Positions 32,114-40,042 of a DNA stretch of 43,389 bases are shown here, piece after piece (the stretch's first letter is position 1; each line of letters starts with the position of its first letter). The notes below the pieces were generated by a model. That model searched no databases and was not told where the DNA came from. It was given only the letters and a program-made list of their open reading frames with translations. Where the stretch lies: NCBI GenBank assembly GCA_030625775.1, contig DAOUQC010000037.1:1-43389 (forward strand), written 5' to 3'. The position numbers and the translations under genes are program-made. This DNA comes from Verrucomicrobiota bacterium. GTDB lineage: Bacteria > Verrucomicrobiota > Verrucomicrobiia > Verrucomicrobiales > DEV007.

Positions 32114-33136
32114 ATGGCTACTTGGCATTACGCAGATAAAAACAAACAACAACACCGTATTGAAGAAGCCGATTTAGAGGATGCGGTGAGGCAGGGGGCA
32201 ATCACTTCCCATACACCGATTTGGAAAGAGGGCATGGACGGATGGCAATTGGCGGGGGAGGTTAGGGGCGATTTATTTGAAAAAAATAAGGCAGCAGCGG
32301 CATCCGGACCTCCTCCTTTGTCGGAGATGGGTGGTGATGGCCAAATGAAATCACACGAGATCGATTACGAGATTTTCGGGGATGATATGCAGATTGTGGA
32401 AGTGGAATTGGATCCGGGTGAGACTGTAATCGCCGAGGCGGGGGCGATGAATTATCTCGAACAGGATATCGGCTTTGAAGCAAAAATGGGTGACGGCTCG
32501 CAACCGACCGAGGGAATCATGGGAGGATTGTTGGCGGTTGGCAAGCGGGTGCTGACCGGTGAGTCGATTTTTTTGACTCATTTCACCAATGAAGGGACGA
32601 GCGGAAAAAGCCGGGCAGCTTTTGGTGCCCCGTATCCAGGCAAGATCATAGTAATTGATCTGAGAGGAACGGGTGGCGAAATTACCTGTCAGAAAGATTC
32701 TTTTCTCTGCGCGGCGATGGGCACCCAGGTGTCAATCGCTTTCAATAAACGTCTGGGAAGTGGTTTTTTTGGTGGAGAAGGCTTCATACTTCAGCATTTA
32801 CGCGGGGATGGTAAGGCTTTTATTCACGCTGGAGGCACGGTGATAGAAAAGGAATTGAAAGGCGAGACCTTGCGAGTGGACACGGGTTGCCTGGTGGCTT
32901 TTTCACCCGGGATCAAATATGACATTCAACGTGCGGGTAGTATGAAATCGATGTTTTTCGGAGGGGAAGGGATGTTTCTAGCAACCCTGTCCGGCCATGG
33001 CAAAGTGTGGTTGCAGAGTCTGCCGTTTTCCCGCATGGCTGACCGCATTCTAGCCCATGCCCCTTCAGCTGGAGGTAAAGACAAGGGGGAAGGAAGTGTG
33101 CTCGGTGGGCTGGGACGGCTGCTGGACGGGAATTGA
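32114..33136 (+). CDS. GYF_2 - AIM24 (TIGR00266) fusion protein
   Basis: A 340-residue cytoplasmic protein of two parts. Residues 1-55 ([20 protein letters not shown]...[18 protein letters not shown]) are a GYF_2 domain, with the W-x-Y and 'T.iW..gM..W' pattern used for proline-rich peptide binding. After a short linker, residues 78-330 form the AIM24/TIGR00266 beta-barrel: [101 protein letters not shown] and [21 protein letters not shown]. The role of the family is unknown, though it is widespread. A GYF_2 domain is often tied to membrane or secretion partners in this phylum, which hints at protein-protein recruitment. Confidence 0.88.
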   Translation: MATWHYADKNKQQHRIEEADLEDAVRQGAITSHTPIWKEGMDGWQLAGEVRGDLFEKNKAAAASGPPPLSEMGGDGQMKSHEIDYEIFGDDMQIVEVELDPGETVIAEAGAMNYLEQDIGFEAKMGDGSQPTEGIMGGLLAVGKRVLTGESIFLTHFTNEGTSGKSRAAFGAPYPGKIIVIDLRGTGGEITCQKDSFLCAAMGTQVSIAFNKRLGSGFFGGEGFILQHLRGDGKAFIHAGGTVIEKELKGETLRVDTGCLVAFSPGIKYDIQRAGSMKSMFFGGEGMFLATLSGHGKVWLQSLPFSRMADRILAHAPSAGGKDKGEGSVLGGLGRLLDGN

Positions 33137-33162
33137 TTGGGCGGCCTAGGCAGGGGGCCGGC

Positions 33163-33444
33163 TCAGATACCCATGCGGCCAAGAATATTACCGATACGGG
33201 CAAGGGTTTCGGCAGCTTTGGGATGGGCAGCTTCGACTTCCTGAATGGCCGTCTGAAGCGATTCGAGAGGTCCCGGAGAGGCATCGATGGCTTTCCGGAC
33301 TTGCTCGGCGGCGGGATGTTGTTCGAGTTCTCCGGTTTCAGCCTCGAGCTCCCCGATCAGCTTGAGCAGGGTGTTTAGGTCGTCCTGCTCAAGGGAGTCG
33401 GTATTTTCGATTCGTTGTCGTAAACGGGTAAGAGTTTCTCGCAT
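33163..33444 (-). CDS. DUF4404 family protein
   Basis: A 93-residue, acidic, all-helical protein (RETLTRLRQRIENTDSLEQD then LNTLLKLIGELEAETGELEQ) ending in HPKAAETLARIGNILGRMGI. The terminal 'HP..a..l.ri...L..mGI' is the DUF4404 signature. The family is unknown in function and small. It is convergent with the GYF/AIM24 gene, with the stop codons 26 bases apart, and transcribed away from the universal stress protein gene. Confidence 0.82.
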   Translation of the reverse strand: MRETLTRLRQRIENTDSLEQDDLNTLLKLIGELEAETGELEQHPAAEQVRKAIDASPGPLESLQTAIQEVEAAHPKAAETLARIGNILGRMGI

Positions 33445-33526
33445 GGGGAAAAGATGGCATGGACACCGGGCTTTTTCAATCGGTCGATCATAGAAGCTGA
33501 AATTTTTCTGTGATCGGGAAGCTGAT

Positions 33527-33560
33527 TATGGCAGACTGCTTTGTATGGCAGACTGCTTTG
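33527..33560 (+). repeat. Perfect 17-bp tandem direct repeat
   Basis: TATGGCAGACTGCTTTG occurs twice without a spacer (33527-33543 and 33544-33560), 42 bases before the universal stress protein start. It may be an operator with two sites on one face, or a simple duplication. Confidence 0.85.
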
Positions 33561-33602
33561 AGTTCGAAAATATGACGGACGAGGGAAAACGAAAGAAAGC
33601 TT

Positions 33603-34046
33603 ATGAAAAATATTGCTGTTGGAATTGATTTTTCGGATTCAGCCGGGCCGGTGTTGGAACGGGCTGCGGACTTGGCGGCTGCCTTGCATGCTCATTTACA
33701 TTTGGTTCACATCTATGCGCCTGAACCGGATTTTGTGGGCTATGCGGAATATGCCTATCCCGGAGAGGACGAGCGTGAGGAAGAGTTGCGTGAGGAGAAA
33801 AATAAAATCAGGGAGTGGATAGATGCTTTGAAAAAAAGAGGCATCGATGCTTCGGGCTATATGAGGGAAGGTGATACGGTACACGGGTTGCTGGAATTCG
33901 CCGAGAAACGTGAAGCGAGCATGTTGGTGATTGGGACTCATGGCCGGGGTTTTGTGGAGCGCTTGTTGCTGGGAAGTGTGGCCGAGGGGATTATTCGTCA
34001 TGCGACTTTTCCTGTGGTGGTGGTGCCGAGTGGGAAGAAGGGCTGA
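33603..34046 (+). CDS. Universal stress protein (UspA family)
   Basis: A 147-residue single-domain UspA-fold protein. MKNIAVGIDFSDSAGPVLERAADLAAALHAHLHLVHIYAP is the canonical beta1-alpha1-beta2 with the nucleotide-contacting Asp at 9. The ATP-binding signature G-x2-G-x9-G-S/T appears as GTHGRGFVERLLLGSVAEGI (about 120-139), followed by the terminal FPVVVVPSG strand. All elements of the ATP-binding type are present. Such proteins support survival under stress, often through unknown partners. A 17-bp tandem repeat lies in its upstream region. The next gene starts 16 bases after it on the same strand. Confidence 0.93.
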   Translation: MKNIAVGIDFSDSAGPVLERAADLAAALHAHLHLVHIYAPEPDFVGYAEYAYPGEDEREEELREEKNKIREWIDALKKRGIDASGYMREGDTVHGLLEFAEKREASMLVIGTHGRGFVERLLLGSVAEGIIRHATFPVVVVPSGKKG

Positions 34047-34062
34047 GTAGTATTAACGGGAA

Positions 34063-35505
34063 ATGTCTGTGGAAGGGGTGAGATTGAAGCATGGCTTGAA
34101 GTGCCTGGTGATCGTTATGATCAGTACCGGGCAGGCTTTTTCACAGGCTAATGTTGAAATCAGGAAGCTCGGCAAGAATGAAAGTGTGAGTCGTTCGGGA
34201 CAGATTCTTGTGCGCTCTTCCGATGCCAGGGAGCGCGCGGTGATGGCCTCCTTTGCAGAAACGGTCAGTGTCGAGTTGGGGAAGGTACTGGGGGACGAAA
34301 AGGTATCCTGGGTCTATCCCATTGAAATCGAAACAAAAGGCAGTCTGAGCGATGCGGGAGTGAGTGGTCGAACACTGGTGACGCGGATTGACCTGATGGA
34401 AGGTGACAAGTTTGTATTACGTTTGTTTGTAAAACTGAGTGATGAGTTTTCGCGTCAGCGGTTCTCACGCGAAATTTTACGCTTGCTGCTCCTGGAGCGA
34501 ATGTTGCGCAATCAAAAGGAAACTGACCAACTGGCAGGCAAAAGGCTCGAGGTGCCCAATTGGATTTTGTCGGGAGTGGATGGGTTGATCGATTACCGTC
34601 GATTGGGGCGGCCGAGCGATCTTTATGCGAGCATTGTGCGTTCGAGGCAGTTGTTGTCTGTGAACGAGATGCTGAAGGGCAATCCCGAAAAACTCGATTC
34701 ATTATCGCGGGTCACTTACGAAGCTTCGGCGGCGGCCCTGTTGGGGGCTTTGTTTGATCAGCCGGGAGGTGCGAAGAGCTTCGGGGGTCTGCTTGCCAAA
34801 TTGATTCTTTTTGACGGGGATACGTACTTATTGCTGAAGGAGGAGTTTCCCGGTTTGAGAGGGGGGGAGCATTCGGTGGATAAGTGGTGGGCGCTTCAGG
34901 TGGCGTCGATGGGAGAGTTGCAAGCCATGGAGTACATGGGGGTAAAGGAGACCGAGGCGCGTTTGGATCAAGCATTGAAGGTGGACTTTTCGCTAAAAAA
35001 CCAGGCTGGAGAGGCAGCCGCAAAGAAGGGGGGGTTCTGGAAAAAGTTGGTTCCGTTTGGAAAGAAAAAACCCCAAGGGTTCAGTAGCGGGCGAATTCAT
35101 GATTTTGAGCAATTTTATAAACACAAAGATTACAAAAAGGTGCTCGAACAGAATCAGTTGAACTTACACGCATTGAAGTACCGCTGTTTTCCACTGTATG
35201 TACCGATCATTACAAATTATGAGCAGGCGGTGAAGCAATTGTTGAAAGGCAAACGCAAACATGTAGCCGGGGAGTTGTTGAAAATTGATATTGAGCGAGC
35301 AAGAATCGCTGAGTCTCTGCAGCGTATTGAGGACTATCTGAATTATTACGAAGCCACCCAGCTGACAGAGCCGGGGGCTGATTTCGAGAAATACCACCAG
35401 ACCAGAGAGCGGTTGCTGCGGGAAAAGCCACCTGCGAGACCAGATCGGATTTCCAAATATCTGGATGAAATGGAAAAAATCTACAGTGGGGGGGGAAGCC
35501 CGTGA
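34063..35505 (+). CDS. Exported protein with degenerate peptidase-MA-like (gluzincin) fold
   Basis: A 480-residue protein with a signal peptide (LKCLVIVMISTGQAFSQA). The middle section looks like a gluzincin of the peptidase-MA type: FSREILRLLLLERMLRNQKE (about 131-150) sits where the HExxH helix belongs, followed by the 'lP.Wi..G' element as VPNWILSGVDGLIDYRRLG (about 165-183), then TYEASAAALLGALFDQPGG and LFDGDTYLLLKEEFPGL. The zinc histidines are missing (EILRL instead of HExxH), so it is probably non-catalytic. The C-terminal 150 residues are charged and helical, ending LREKPPARPDRISKYLDEME. The stop overlaps the start of the 57-residue gene behind it, implying translational coupling. The assignment is inference. 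Confidence 0.6.
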   Translation: MSVEGVRLKHGLKCLVIVMISTGQAFSQANVEIRKLGKNESVSRSGQILVRSSDARERAVMASFAETVSVELGKVLGDEKVSWVYPIEIETKGSLSDAGVSGRTLVTRIDLMEGDKFVLRLFVKLSDEFSRQRFSREILRLLLLERMLRNQKETDQLAGKRLEVPNWILSGVDGLIDYRRLGRPSDLYASIVRSRQLLSVNEMLKGNPEKLDSLSRVTYEASAAALLGALFDQPGGAKSFGGLLAKLILFDGDTYLLLKEEFPGLRGGEHSVDKWWALQVASMGELQAMEYMGVKETEARLDQALKVDFSLKNQAGEAAAKKGGFWKKLVPFGKKKPQGFSSGRIHDFEQFYKHKDYKKVLEQNQLNLHALKYRCFPLYVPIITNYEQAVKQLLKGKRKHVAGELLKIDIERARIAESLQRIEDYLNYYEATQLTEPGADFEKYHQTRERLLREKPPARPDRISKYLDEMEKIYSGGGSP

Positions 35506-35675
35506 AAGGATTAACGATTCAGGAACGACGGGTTTTGATTATCATCCTACTCGCTTTGGTGATAGGTGCAGGGGTAAGGTATTGGCGTAGGCAGGGGGGA
35601 GGGGAGGAAATATCGAGCCGCAGCGAAGCAAGACAGCCGGAGATACTGTCCGTAGGCAATGCGAACAAGGAATGA
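35502..35675 (+). CDS. 57-residue single-pass membrane protein, GTGA overlap with previous gene
   Basis: Starts with GTG at 35502; its last two bases are the first two of the TGA of the preceding gene, so translation is coupled. The product opens MKGLTIQERRVLIIILLALV and continues IGAGVRYWRRQGGG: a short charged N-terminus, one hydrophobic helix (about 11-25) and a basic stop-transfer. This 'LT.qErRvL..ll....lGa.vr.wR' head is like the N-terminal anchor seen on small verrucomicrobial proteins, some of which continue into ComEA-type helix-hairpin-helix domains; here no such domain follows. The C-terminal codons lie in a repeat-like stretch. Confidence 0.62.
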   Translation: MKGLTIQERRVLIIILLALVIGAGVRYWRRQGGGEEISSRSEARQPEILSVGNANKE

Positions 35676-35706
35676 TGAGGGAAGAAGTGGGGAGGATGAG
35701 GGATTG

Positions 35707-35843
35707 AATATCGAATAAGGAGTCGGCACACGACCGAGACCGCCGGAGCTTACTGAACGCAGGCAACTTTGAATGAAGAAGTGGGAGGAAAAATTGTCAG
35801 GACTTTTCATTCTTTCATCATTCGCCCTTCCTTGTTCGATATT
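35707..35843. repeat. Intergenic inverted-repeat element
   Basis: AATATCGAATAAGG (35707-35720) is complemented with one mismatch by CCTTGTTCGATATT (35830-35843). A related GCGAACAAGGAATGATGA stretch covers the stop of the preceding small gene (35661-35678). It has no coding potential. The 241-base gap 35676-35916 consists mainly of this element and the leader of the SDR gene. Confidence 0.5.
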
Positions 35844-35916
35844 GGATATTCCCTAGATTCTGGTTGTCATCGGGTGAGGGATAGTGAAGCGTCTTTCTTT
35901 GATTACAGATTTAGCT

Positions 35917-36672
35917 ATGGAAAAACGTTTTGAAAATCAGGTCGCAATTGTGACAGGTGGTGCCGATGGGATTGGAAAATCAGTGGTGGAACGTCTGGCG
36001 AGAGAAGGCGCTCAGGTGACAATTTTCGACATGAACGAAAAATTGGGGGAAGAGGTGTGCGCGGAGTTTGGTGAGCAGGGGCTGACGGTGAGTATGCAGG
36101 TGGTCAATGTGGCTGATGAAGAGTCAGTGAGGTCAGGCATTGAAGCGGTGACCTCCGGTGGGGGGCGCTTGGATGTGATGGTGCATTGCGCGGGTGTGGT
36201 CGGGCCAACTTCGACCAAGATCGTGGATGTGGAAACCGAGGCTTTTGAGAAAGTGTGCGCGATCAATTTGACGGGATCTTTTTTGATCACCAAATACGCG
36301 ATCAAAGCGATGGAGCCGAGGGATTATGGACGGATTTTGTTGTTTGCATCGATTGCTGGTAAAGAGGGAAATGCAGGCATGATTGCCTACTCTGCGAGCA
36401 AAGCGGGAGTGATCGGTTTGACCAAAGCCGTCGGAAAAGATTATGCCGAGACAGGGATCACGGTGAATGCGATTGCCCCGGCTGTGATACGGACGCCAAT
36501 GGTGGATGGCATCGATCCAGAACAGGTGAAATACATGACAGATAAGATTCCGATGAAACGCTGCGGCACACTCGAGGAGGTGGCTGCGTTGACTTGTTGG
36601 ATTGTGTCGGAGGAAGCGGGCTTCAATACCGCCTTCACTTTCGATCTCACGGGCGGACGGGCAGTGTATTAG
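35917..36672 (+). CDS. SDR family oxidoreductase (classical type)
   Basis: A 251-residue NAD(P)-dependent dehydrogenase. The cofactor motif TGGADGIG (T-G-x3-G-x-G, about 13-20), an acidic residue at the end of beta2 (VTIFDMNEK, Asp about 38) favouring NAD(H), the motif after beta4 as HCAG instead of the usual NNAG (about 87-90), the catalytic Ser in LFASIAG, and YSASK (about 153-157) with the Tyr and Lys are all visible. The C-terminal INLTGSF...GITVNAIAPAVIRTPM segment is typical of FabG-like enzymes. The substrate is unknown. The start at 35917 begins at MEKRFENQVAIVTGG; an upstream GTG would add 11 residues. It opens the catabolic-looking run of genes to 41947. Confidence 0.92.
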   Translation: MEKRFENQVAIVTGGADGIGKSVVERLAREGAQVTIFDMNEKLGEEVCAEFGEQGLTVSMQVVNVADEESVRSGIEAVTSGGGRLDVMVHCAGVVGPTSTKIVDVETEAFEKVCAINLTGSFLITKYAIKAMEPRDYGRILLFASIAGKEGNAGMIAYSASKAGVIGLTKAVGKDYAETGITVNAIAPAVIRTPMVDGIDPEQVKYMTDKIPMKRCGTLEEVAALTCWIVSEEAGFNTAFTFDLTGGRAVY

Positions 36673-36745
36673 GGAAGGCTGTAGGGATTTAGGAAGAAAA
36701 GATCTGAAAATGCCAAATGATAAAGCTTAATTGTTAAATGTAATT

Positions 36746-37210
36746 ATGAGTGCTGAAGCAAAAATTGAAGAGTTGGGATTGGATCTGCCGCCTGCGCCGC
36801 CACTGGGCGGGGTGTACAAGCCGATGGTGATTGTGGGTAATATCGCTTATGTCTCAGGGCATGGACCGCTGTTGAATGACAAGTCTTACATCAAGGGCCG
36901 AGTGGGCGAGGATATGGATCTGGAAGCGGGTCAGCAAGCGGCGAGGCAGGTTGGACTGGCACTGCTTGCGACCATGAAAGCGCAGTTGGGCAGTCTGGAT
37001 CGGGTGAAACGCGTGGTCAAAACACTGGCGCTGGTGAATTCCACTAATGATTTCGATCAACAGCCTCAGGTGATCAATGGCTACAGTGATTTGATGGCTG
37101 AGGTTTTTGGTGATGCGGGCATAGGTGCACGCAGTGCGATGGCGGCGAATGTGTTGCCCGGTGGTATTCCCGTGGAGATCGAGGTGATCATCGAGATCGA
37201 GGAAGCGTAG
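36746..37210 (+). CDS. RidA family protein (YjgF/YER057c/UK114)
   Basis: A 154-residue enamine/imine deaminase-family protein that hydrolyses reactive 2-aminoacrylate and related intermediates released by PLP enzymes. The sequence KIEELGLDLPPAPPLGGVYKPMVIVGNIAYVSGHGPL is the N-terminal half. The active-site Arg lies in IGARSAMAANVLPGGIPVEIE (about 125-145), close to the family's 'R.av....LP.g..VEie'. The longer head ('LGL.LP..p.P.g.Y.P') points to the subgroup often annotated as RidA-like 1. It is next to a D-threonine-aldolase-type PLP enzyme, exactly the kind of enzyme that makes such intermediates. The start at 36746 is the first ATG in frame. Confidence 0.93.
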   Translation: MSAEAKIEELGLDLPPAPPLGGVYKPMVIVGNIAYVSGHGPLLNDKSYIKGRVGEDMDLEAGQQAARQVGLALLATMKAQLGSLDRVKRVVKTLALVNSTNDFDQQPQVINGYSDLMAEVFGDAGIGARSAMAANVLPGGIPVEIEVIIEIEEA

Positions 37211-37237
37211 AGCAAAACTTTATTTTGGATCAAAAAC

Positions 37238-38380
37238 ATGACTGACGACAATTGGTATGAGGTTGAAAACGTATCGGAGCTGGCGTCGCCGGCTCTGATG
37301 GTCTGGCCAGCCCGGGTTGAGAATAACATTCAGCACATGCTGGAGCTCGCGGATGGCAATGCGGACCGGTTGAGGCCGCATGTCAAAACTCATAAGATGG
37401 GTGAAGTGGTGAAGATGCAGGGCGCTGCGGGCATCACTAAATTCAAGTGCGCTACGATTGCGGAAGCAGAAATGACGGCTGAAGCCGGAGCGAAGGGGGT
37501 GTTGGTGGCGTATCAGCCGGTGGGCCCGAACGTTGAGCGCATGCTGGCTCTGGTGGATAAGTTTCCCGACACGGAATTTGCCGCGCTGGTGGATGACGAA
37601 GGGGTGTTGGGTAAAGTGTCAGAGTGTTTTTCTGCTGCGGGCAAGTCACTGAAGTTGTTTCTCGATGTGAATTGCGGAATGGATCGCACTGGTATCGTGA
37701 TGGGAGATGAAGCTGCGGCTTTGTGTCGAAAAATCGTCGATGCCGGAGGAACGAAATTTGGGGGATTGCATATTTACGACGGTCACATTCACGAAGTGGA
37801 TCCAGCTGAGAGAAAAGCACATTTTGAGAAGTCCTATGCACCCTTGGCAGCCTTTATCGAAAGCTTGCGTGCTGACGGAATCGAATTGCCGGTGATCGTT
37901 GCTGGTGGCTCGCCGACTTTTGCGATGCACGCAGGGGACGCAGAGCGAGTGACAGGAGTGCCCTGGGAATGCAGTCCGGGAACGACGGCATTCTGGGATG
38001 CGGGTTACGGCGCGAACTTTCCCGATTTGGGATTTAATGCGGCAGCAGTATTACTGATGCGGGTCATCAGCAAGCCGAACGCAGGTTTGCTCTGTCTTGA
38101 TTTGGGAAACAAAGCGGTGGCGCCGGAAAGACCGCTTGAGGGACGGGTGGAATTTTTCGGTCCGCTTGCTGACGCGGAACCGCTGGGTCAAAGCGAAGAG
38201 CACCTGGTGGTGAAAACCGACAAGGCAGACGATTTTTCAGTCGGTGATGTGGTTTACGGTTTGCCGGGACACATTTGTCCGACAACGGCTTTGCACATGG
38301 AAGTGATCGTGATACGCGAGGGCAAGGCAACGGGGGAACGCTGGAAAGTGAGAGCGCGTGATCGCCGCCTGACGATTTGA
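37238..38380 (+). CDS. D-threonine aldolase / D-serine dehydratase-like PLP enzyme
   Basis: A 380-residue fold-type III PLP enzyme of the DSD1/D-TA group. These cleave or dehydrate D-beta-hydroxy amino acids with PLP and a divalent metal. The internal-aldimine lysine is in RPHVKTHKM (about 50). KCATIAEAEMTAEAGAKGVLVAYQPVG then LFLDVNCGMDRTGI and GGLHIYDGHIH lie along the alpha/beta barrel. The C-terminal metal site is PGHICPTTALH (His about 345, Cys about 347), as in zinc-dependent D-serine dehydratase and D-threo-3-hydroxyaspartate dehydratase. It lies between RidA and a dipeptidase. The exact substrate cannot be told. Confidence 0.92.
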   Translation: MTDDNWYEVENVSELASPALMVWPARVENNIQHMLELADGNADRLRPHVKTHKMGEVVKMQGAAGITKFKCATIAEAEMTAEAGAKGVLVAYQPVGPNVERMLALVDKFPDTEFAALVDDEGVLGKVSECFSAAGKSLKLFLDVNCGMDRTGIVMGDEAAALCRKIVDAGGTKFGGLHIYDGHIHEVDPAERKAHFEKSYAPLAAFIESLRADGIELPVIVAGGSPTFAMHAGDAERVTGVPWECSPGTTAFWDAGYGANFPDLGFNAAAVLLMRVISKPNAGLLCLDLGNKAVAPERPLEGRVEFFGPLADAEPLGQSEEHLVVKTDKADDFSVGDVVYGLPGHICPTTALHMEVIVIREGKATGERWKVRARDRRLTI

Positions 38381-38589
38381 ATACCTGATGAGTGCAATTT
38401 CCGTGGCTCCGTCTTCGCCGAGGCTTCGGCACGACACGTTGCCACAGAGTAAGCGAGTTCATATTGCTATTCCGAAGGCAAGCTTGTATAGAATGATACC
38501 CCGTGGCTAGCCGCGGGGAGATCTCAATTGAACACTTGCCCAACAAAAGAAACGAACACTGTTTCTGATAGCTCATAACCCCTAAAAAA
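38381..38589. repeat. Intergenic block with hairpin-forming repeats
   Basis: Includes a hairpin in CCGAGGCTTCGG (about 38418-38429), within a TCTTCGCCGAGGCTTCGGCA stretch of a type I recall as a common bacterial intergenic repeat. A 20-bp near-palindrome, CCCCGTGGCTAGCCGCGGGG, spans 38499-38518 with one G-T/A-C position. No coding frame was seen, and no promoter could be named with confidence. Confidence 0.5.
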
Positions 38590-39654
38590 ATGATTTTTGA
38601 CGCTCACTTGGATTTGAGTCTGAATGCGATTGAATTTAATCGCGACCTGCGATCAAGCGTTGCGGAAATTCGCGCTGATGAAGAGGGGATGGAAGGAAAG
38701 GGTCGCGCTTGTAATACGGTGGCTTTCCCCGAAATGCGCAAAGCAGGAATGGGGATAGTAGTGGCGACGCAGATTGCCGGATGCATGAAACCGGGAGCGG
38801 TGGCGTCGGGATGGAATTCGCCGCAACAAGCATGGGGAGCGACTCAGGCACAACTTGCCTGGTATCGGGAAATGGAAGCGGTCGGCGAAATGAAAATGTT
38901 GCGTAACCTGTCGGACTTTGAAACGCAATTGGCTTTGTGGTCACAGGACGAGGTTCCTGTGGATGCGCCGATTGGTTACATCATGAGTTTGGAGGGAGCG
39001 GATTCGATCATCACTCCAAAGCATCTGGAGCGATCATGGGAGTCCGGATTGCGGGCGTTGGGGCCGGCGCATTACGGGGAAGGGCGTTACGCTTTTGGTC
39101 ACGATCGGACGGGCAAGTTGAAAGCGGGAGGCCGAGAATTGGTGGAGGAGATGGATCGCTTGGGGATGATTCTCGATACAACCCATTTGTGCGACGAGAC
39201 GTTTTGGGAATGTCTGGAAATTTTCAAGGGTCCGGTTTGGGCCAGTCACCAGAATTGCCGGGCGCTGGTGGATGATCCGCGCCAGTTTACTGACGAACAG
39301 ATTAAGGCCTTGATCGAGCGAGGTGGGGTGATTGGGGCGGTATATGATGCCTGGATGCTGTCGCCGGGTTGGATTCGTGGGGAAACGACTCCCGAGTCTT
39401 CCGGGGTGAAGATTGAAGCGGCAGTGAATCATATTGACCATATTTGCCAACTGGCAGGCAATGCCAATCACTGCGGAATCGGCTCGGATTTGGATGGCGG
39501 TTTCGGGAAAGAGCAGTGTCCGGTGGATCTGGATACGATTGCAGACTTGACGCGGATGGCGGATTTGTTGAAAGATCGCGGTTTCTCGGGAGAGGATGTA
39601 GATGGAGTGATGAGTGGTAATTTTGTGAAATTTGTAAAAGAGGCCTGGTCATGA
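38590..39654 (+). CDS. Membrane dipeptidase-like (M19 / renal dipeptidase) family hydrolase
   Basis: A 354-residue zinc metallopeptidase of the amidohydrolase fold that cleaves dipeptides, including those with a C-terminal D-residue. It opens with MIFDAHLDLSLN (metal H-x-D at 6-8). Then MSLEGADSII (Glu about 136, the bridging ligand) is followed by TTHLCDETFWECLEI, WASHQNCRALVDDPRQFTDEQ with the metal histidine (about 218), GGVIGAVY and HCGIGSDLDGGFG (about 297-309, catalytic Asp region), all as in M19. It has no signal peptide, so it is likely cytoplasmic. Its stop overlaps the next start in ATGA, so the small membrane protein and symporter behind it are translationally linked. Confidence 0.93.
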   Translation: MIFDAHLDLSLNAIEFNRDLRSSVAEIRADEEGMEGKGRACNTVAFPEMRKAGMGIVVATQIAGCMKPGAVASGWNSPQQAWGATQAQLAWYREMEAVGEMKMLRNLSDFETQLALWSQDEVPVDAPIGYIMSLEGADSIITPKHLERSWESGLRALGPAHYGEGRYAFGHDRTGKLKAGGRELVEEMDRLGMILDTTHLCDETFWECLEIFKGPVWASHQNCRALVDDPRQFTDEQIKALIERGGVIGAVYDAWMLSPGWIRGETTPESSGVKIEAAVNHIDHICQLAGNANHCGIGSDLDGGFGKEQCPVDLDTIADLTRMADLLKDRGFSGEDVDGVMSGNFVKFVKEAWS

Positions 39655-40040
39655 GTGAAGACTGGAGAGTGCCGGTTGAGGATGAGGATCCGTTGCTGCG
39701 TAGTGCGCGGCGTGAGCTGAAGGTGGCGGTGATGTTCTGGGTGGTGTTTGCAGCGTGGGCGCTTGGCCTTGGTAAACTGCTGGCCTATCAAAAGCCGCCT
39801 GAAGGCGAAATGATTGACATGATTATGGGTATGCCTTCGTGGGTTTTCTGGGTGGTGATGTTGCCGTGGTTTATGGCGACGGTGTTCACGCTCTGGTTTG
39901 CACTGCGTTTTATGAAGGATCATGATTTGCTGGGGGACAGTGGAATGAATGAGGATGGAACACCGATTGCCGAACAGGGTGTGAAGAAGAACGAAGTGGG
40001 GGAGATAGAGGGGAATGCAGGTGAAGGGAGGGAGGCATAG
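39651..40040 (+). CDS. DUF997/YhdT-like small membrane protein, symporter partner
   Basis: A 129-residue protein with two hydrophobic helices (VAVMFWVVFAAWALGLGKLL, about 25-44, and WVFWVVMLPWFMATVFTLWFAL, about 64-85) separated by a loop with 'MGMPSWVF'. A charged, disordered tail of about 45 residues follows. This topology, the DPLLRSARRELKVA head and the position immediately before a sodium:solute symporter fit the DUF997/YhdT family. YhdT is encoded next to the pantothenate symporter PanF. It starts in the ATGA overlap with the dipeptidase and ends two bases before the symporter ATG. The role is inferred from context. Confidence 0.65.
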   Translation: MSEDWRVPVEDEDPLLRSARRELKVAVMFWVVFAAWALGLGKLLAYQKPPEGEMIDMIMGMPSWVFWVVMLPWFMATVFTLWFALRFMKDHDLLGDSGMNEDGTPIAEQGVKKNEVGEIEGNAGEGREA

Positions 40041-40042
40041 AT

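Noticed and set aside
31935-32177. 80-codon plus-strand open frame
   Set aside because: Overlaps the start of the GYF/AIM24 gene in another frame, with no domain or signal feature that beats it.
34063-35505. Active zinc metallopeptidase
   Set aside because: No HExxH motif anywhere in the chain; the corresponding helix lacks both histidines.
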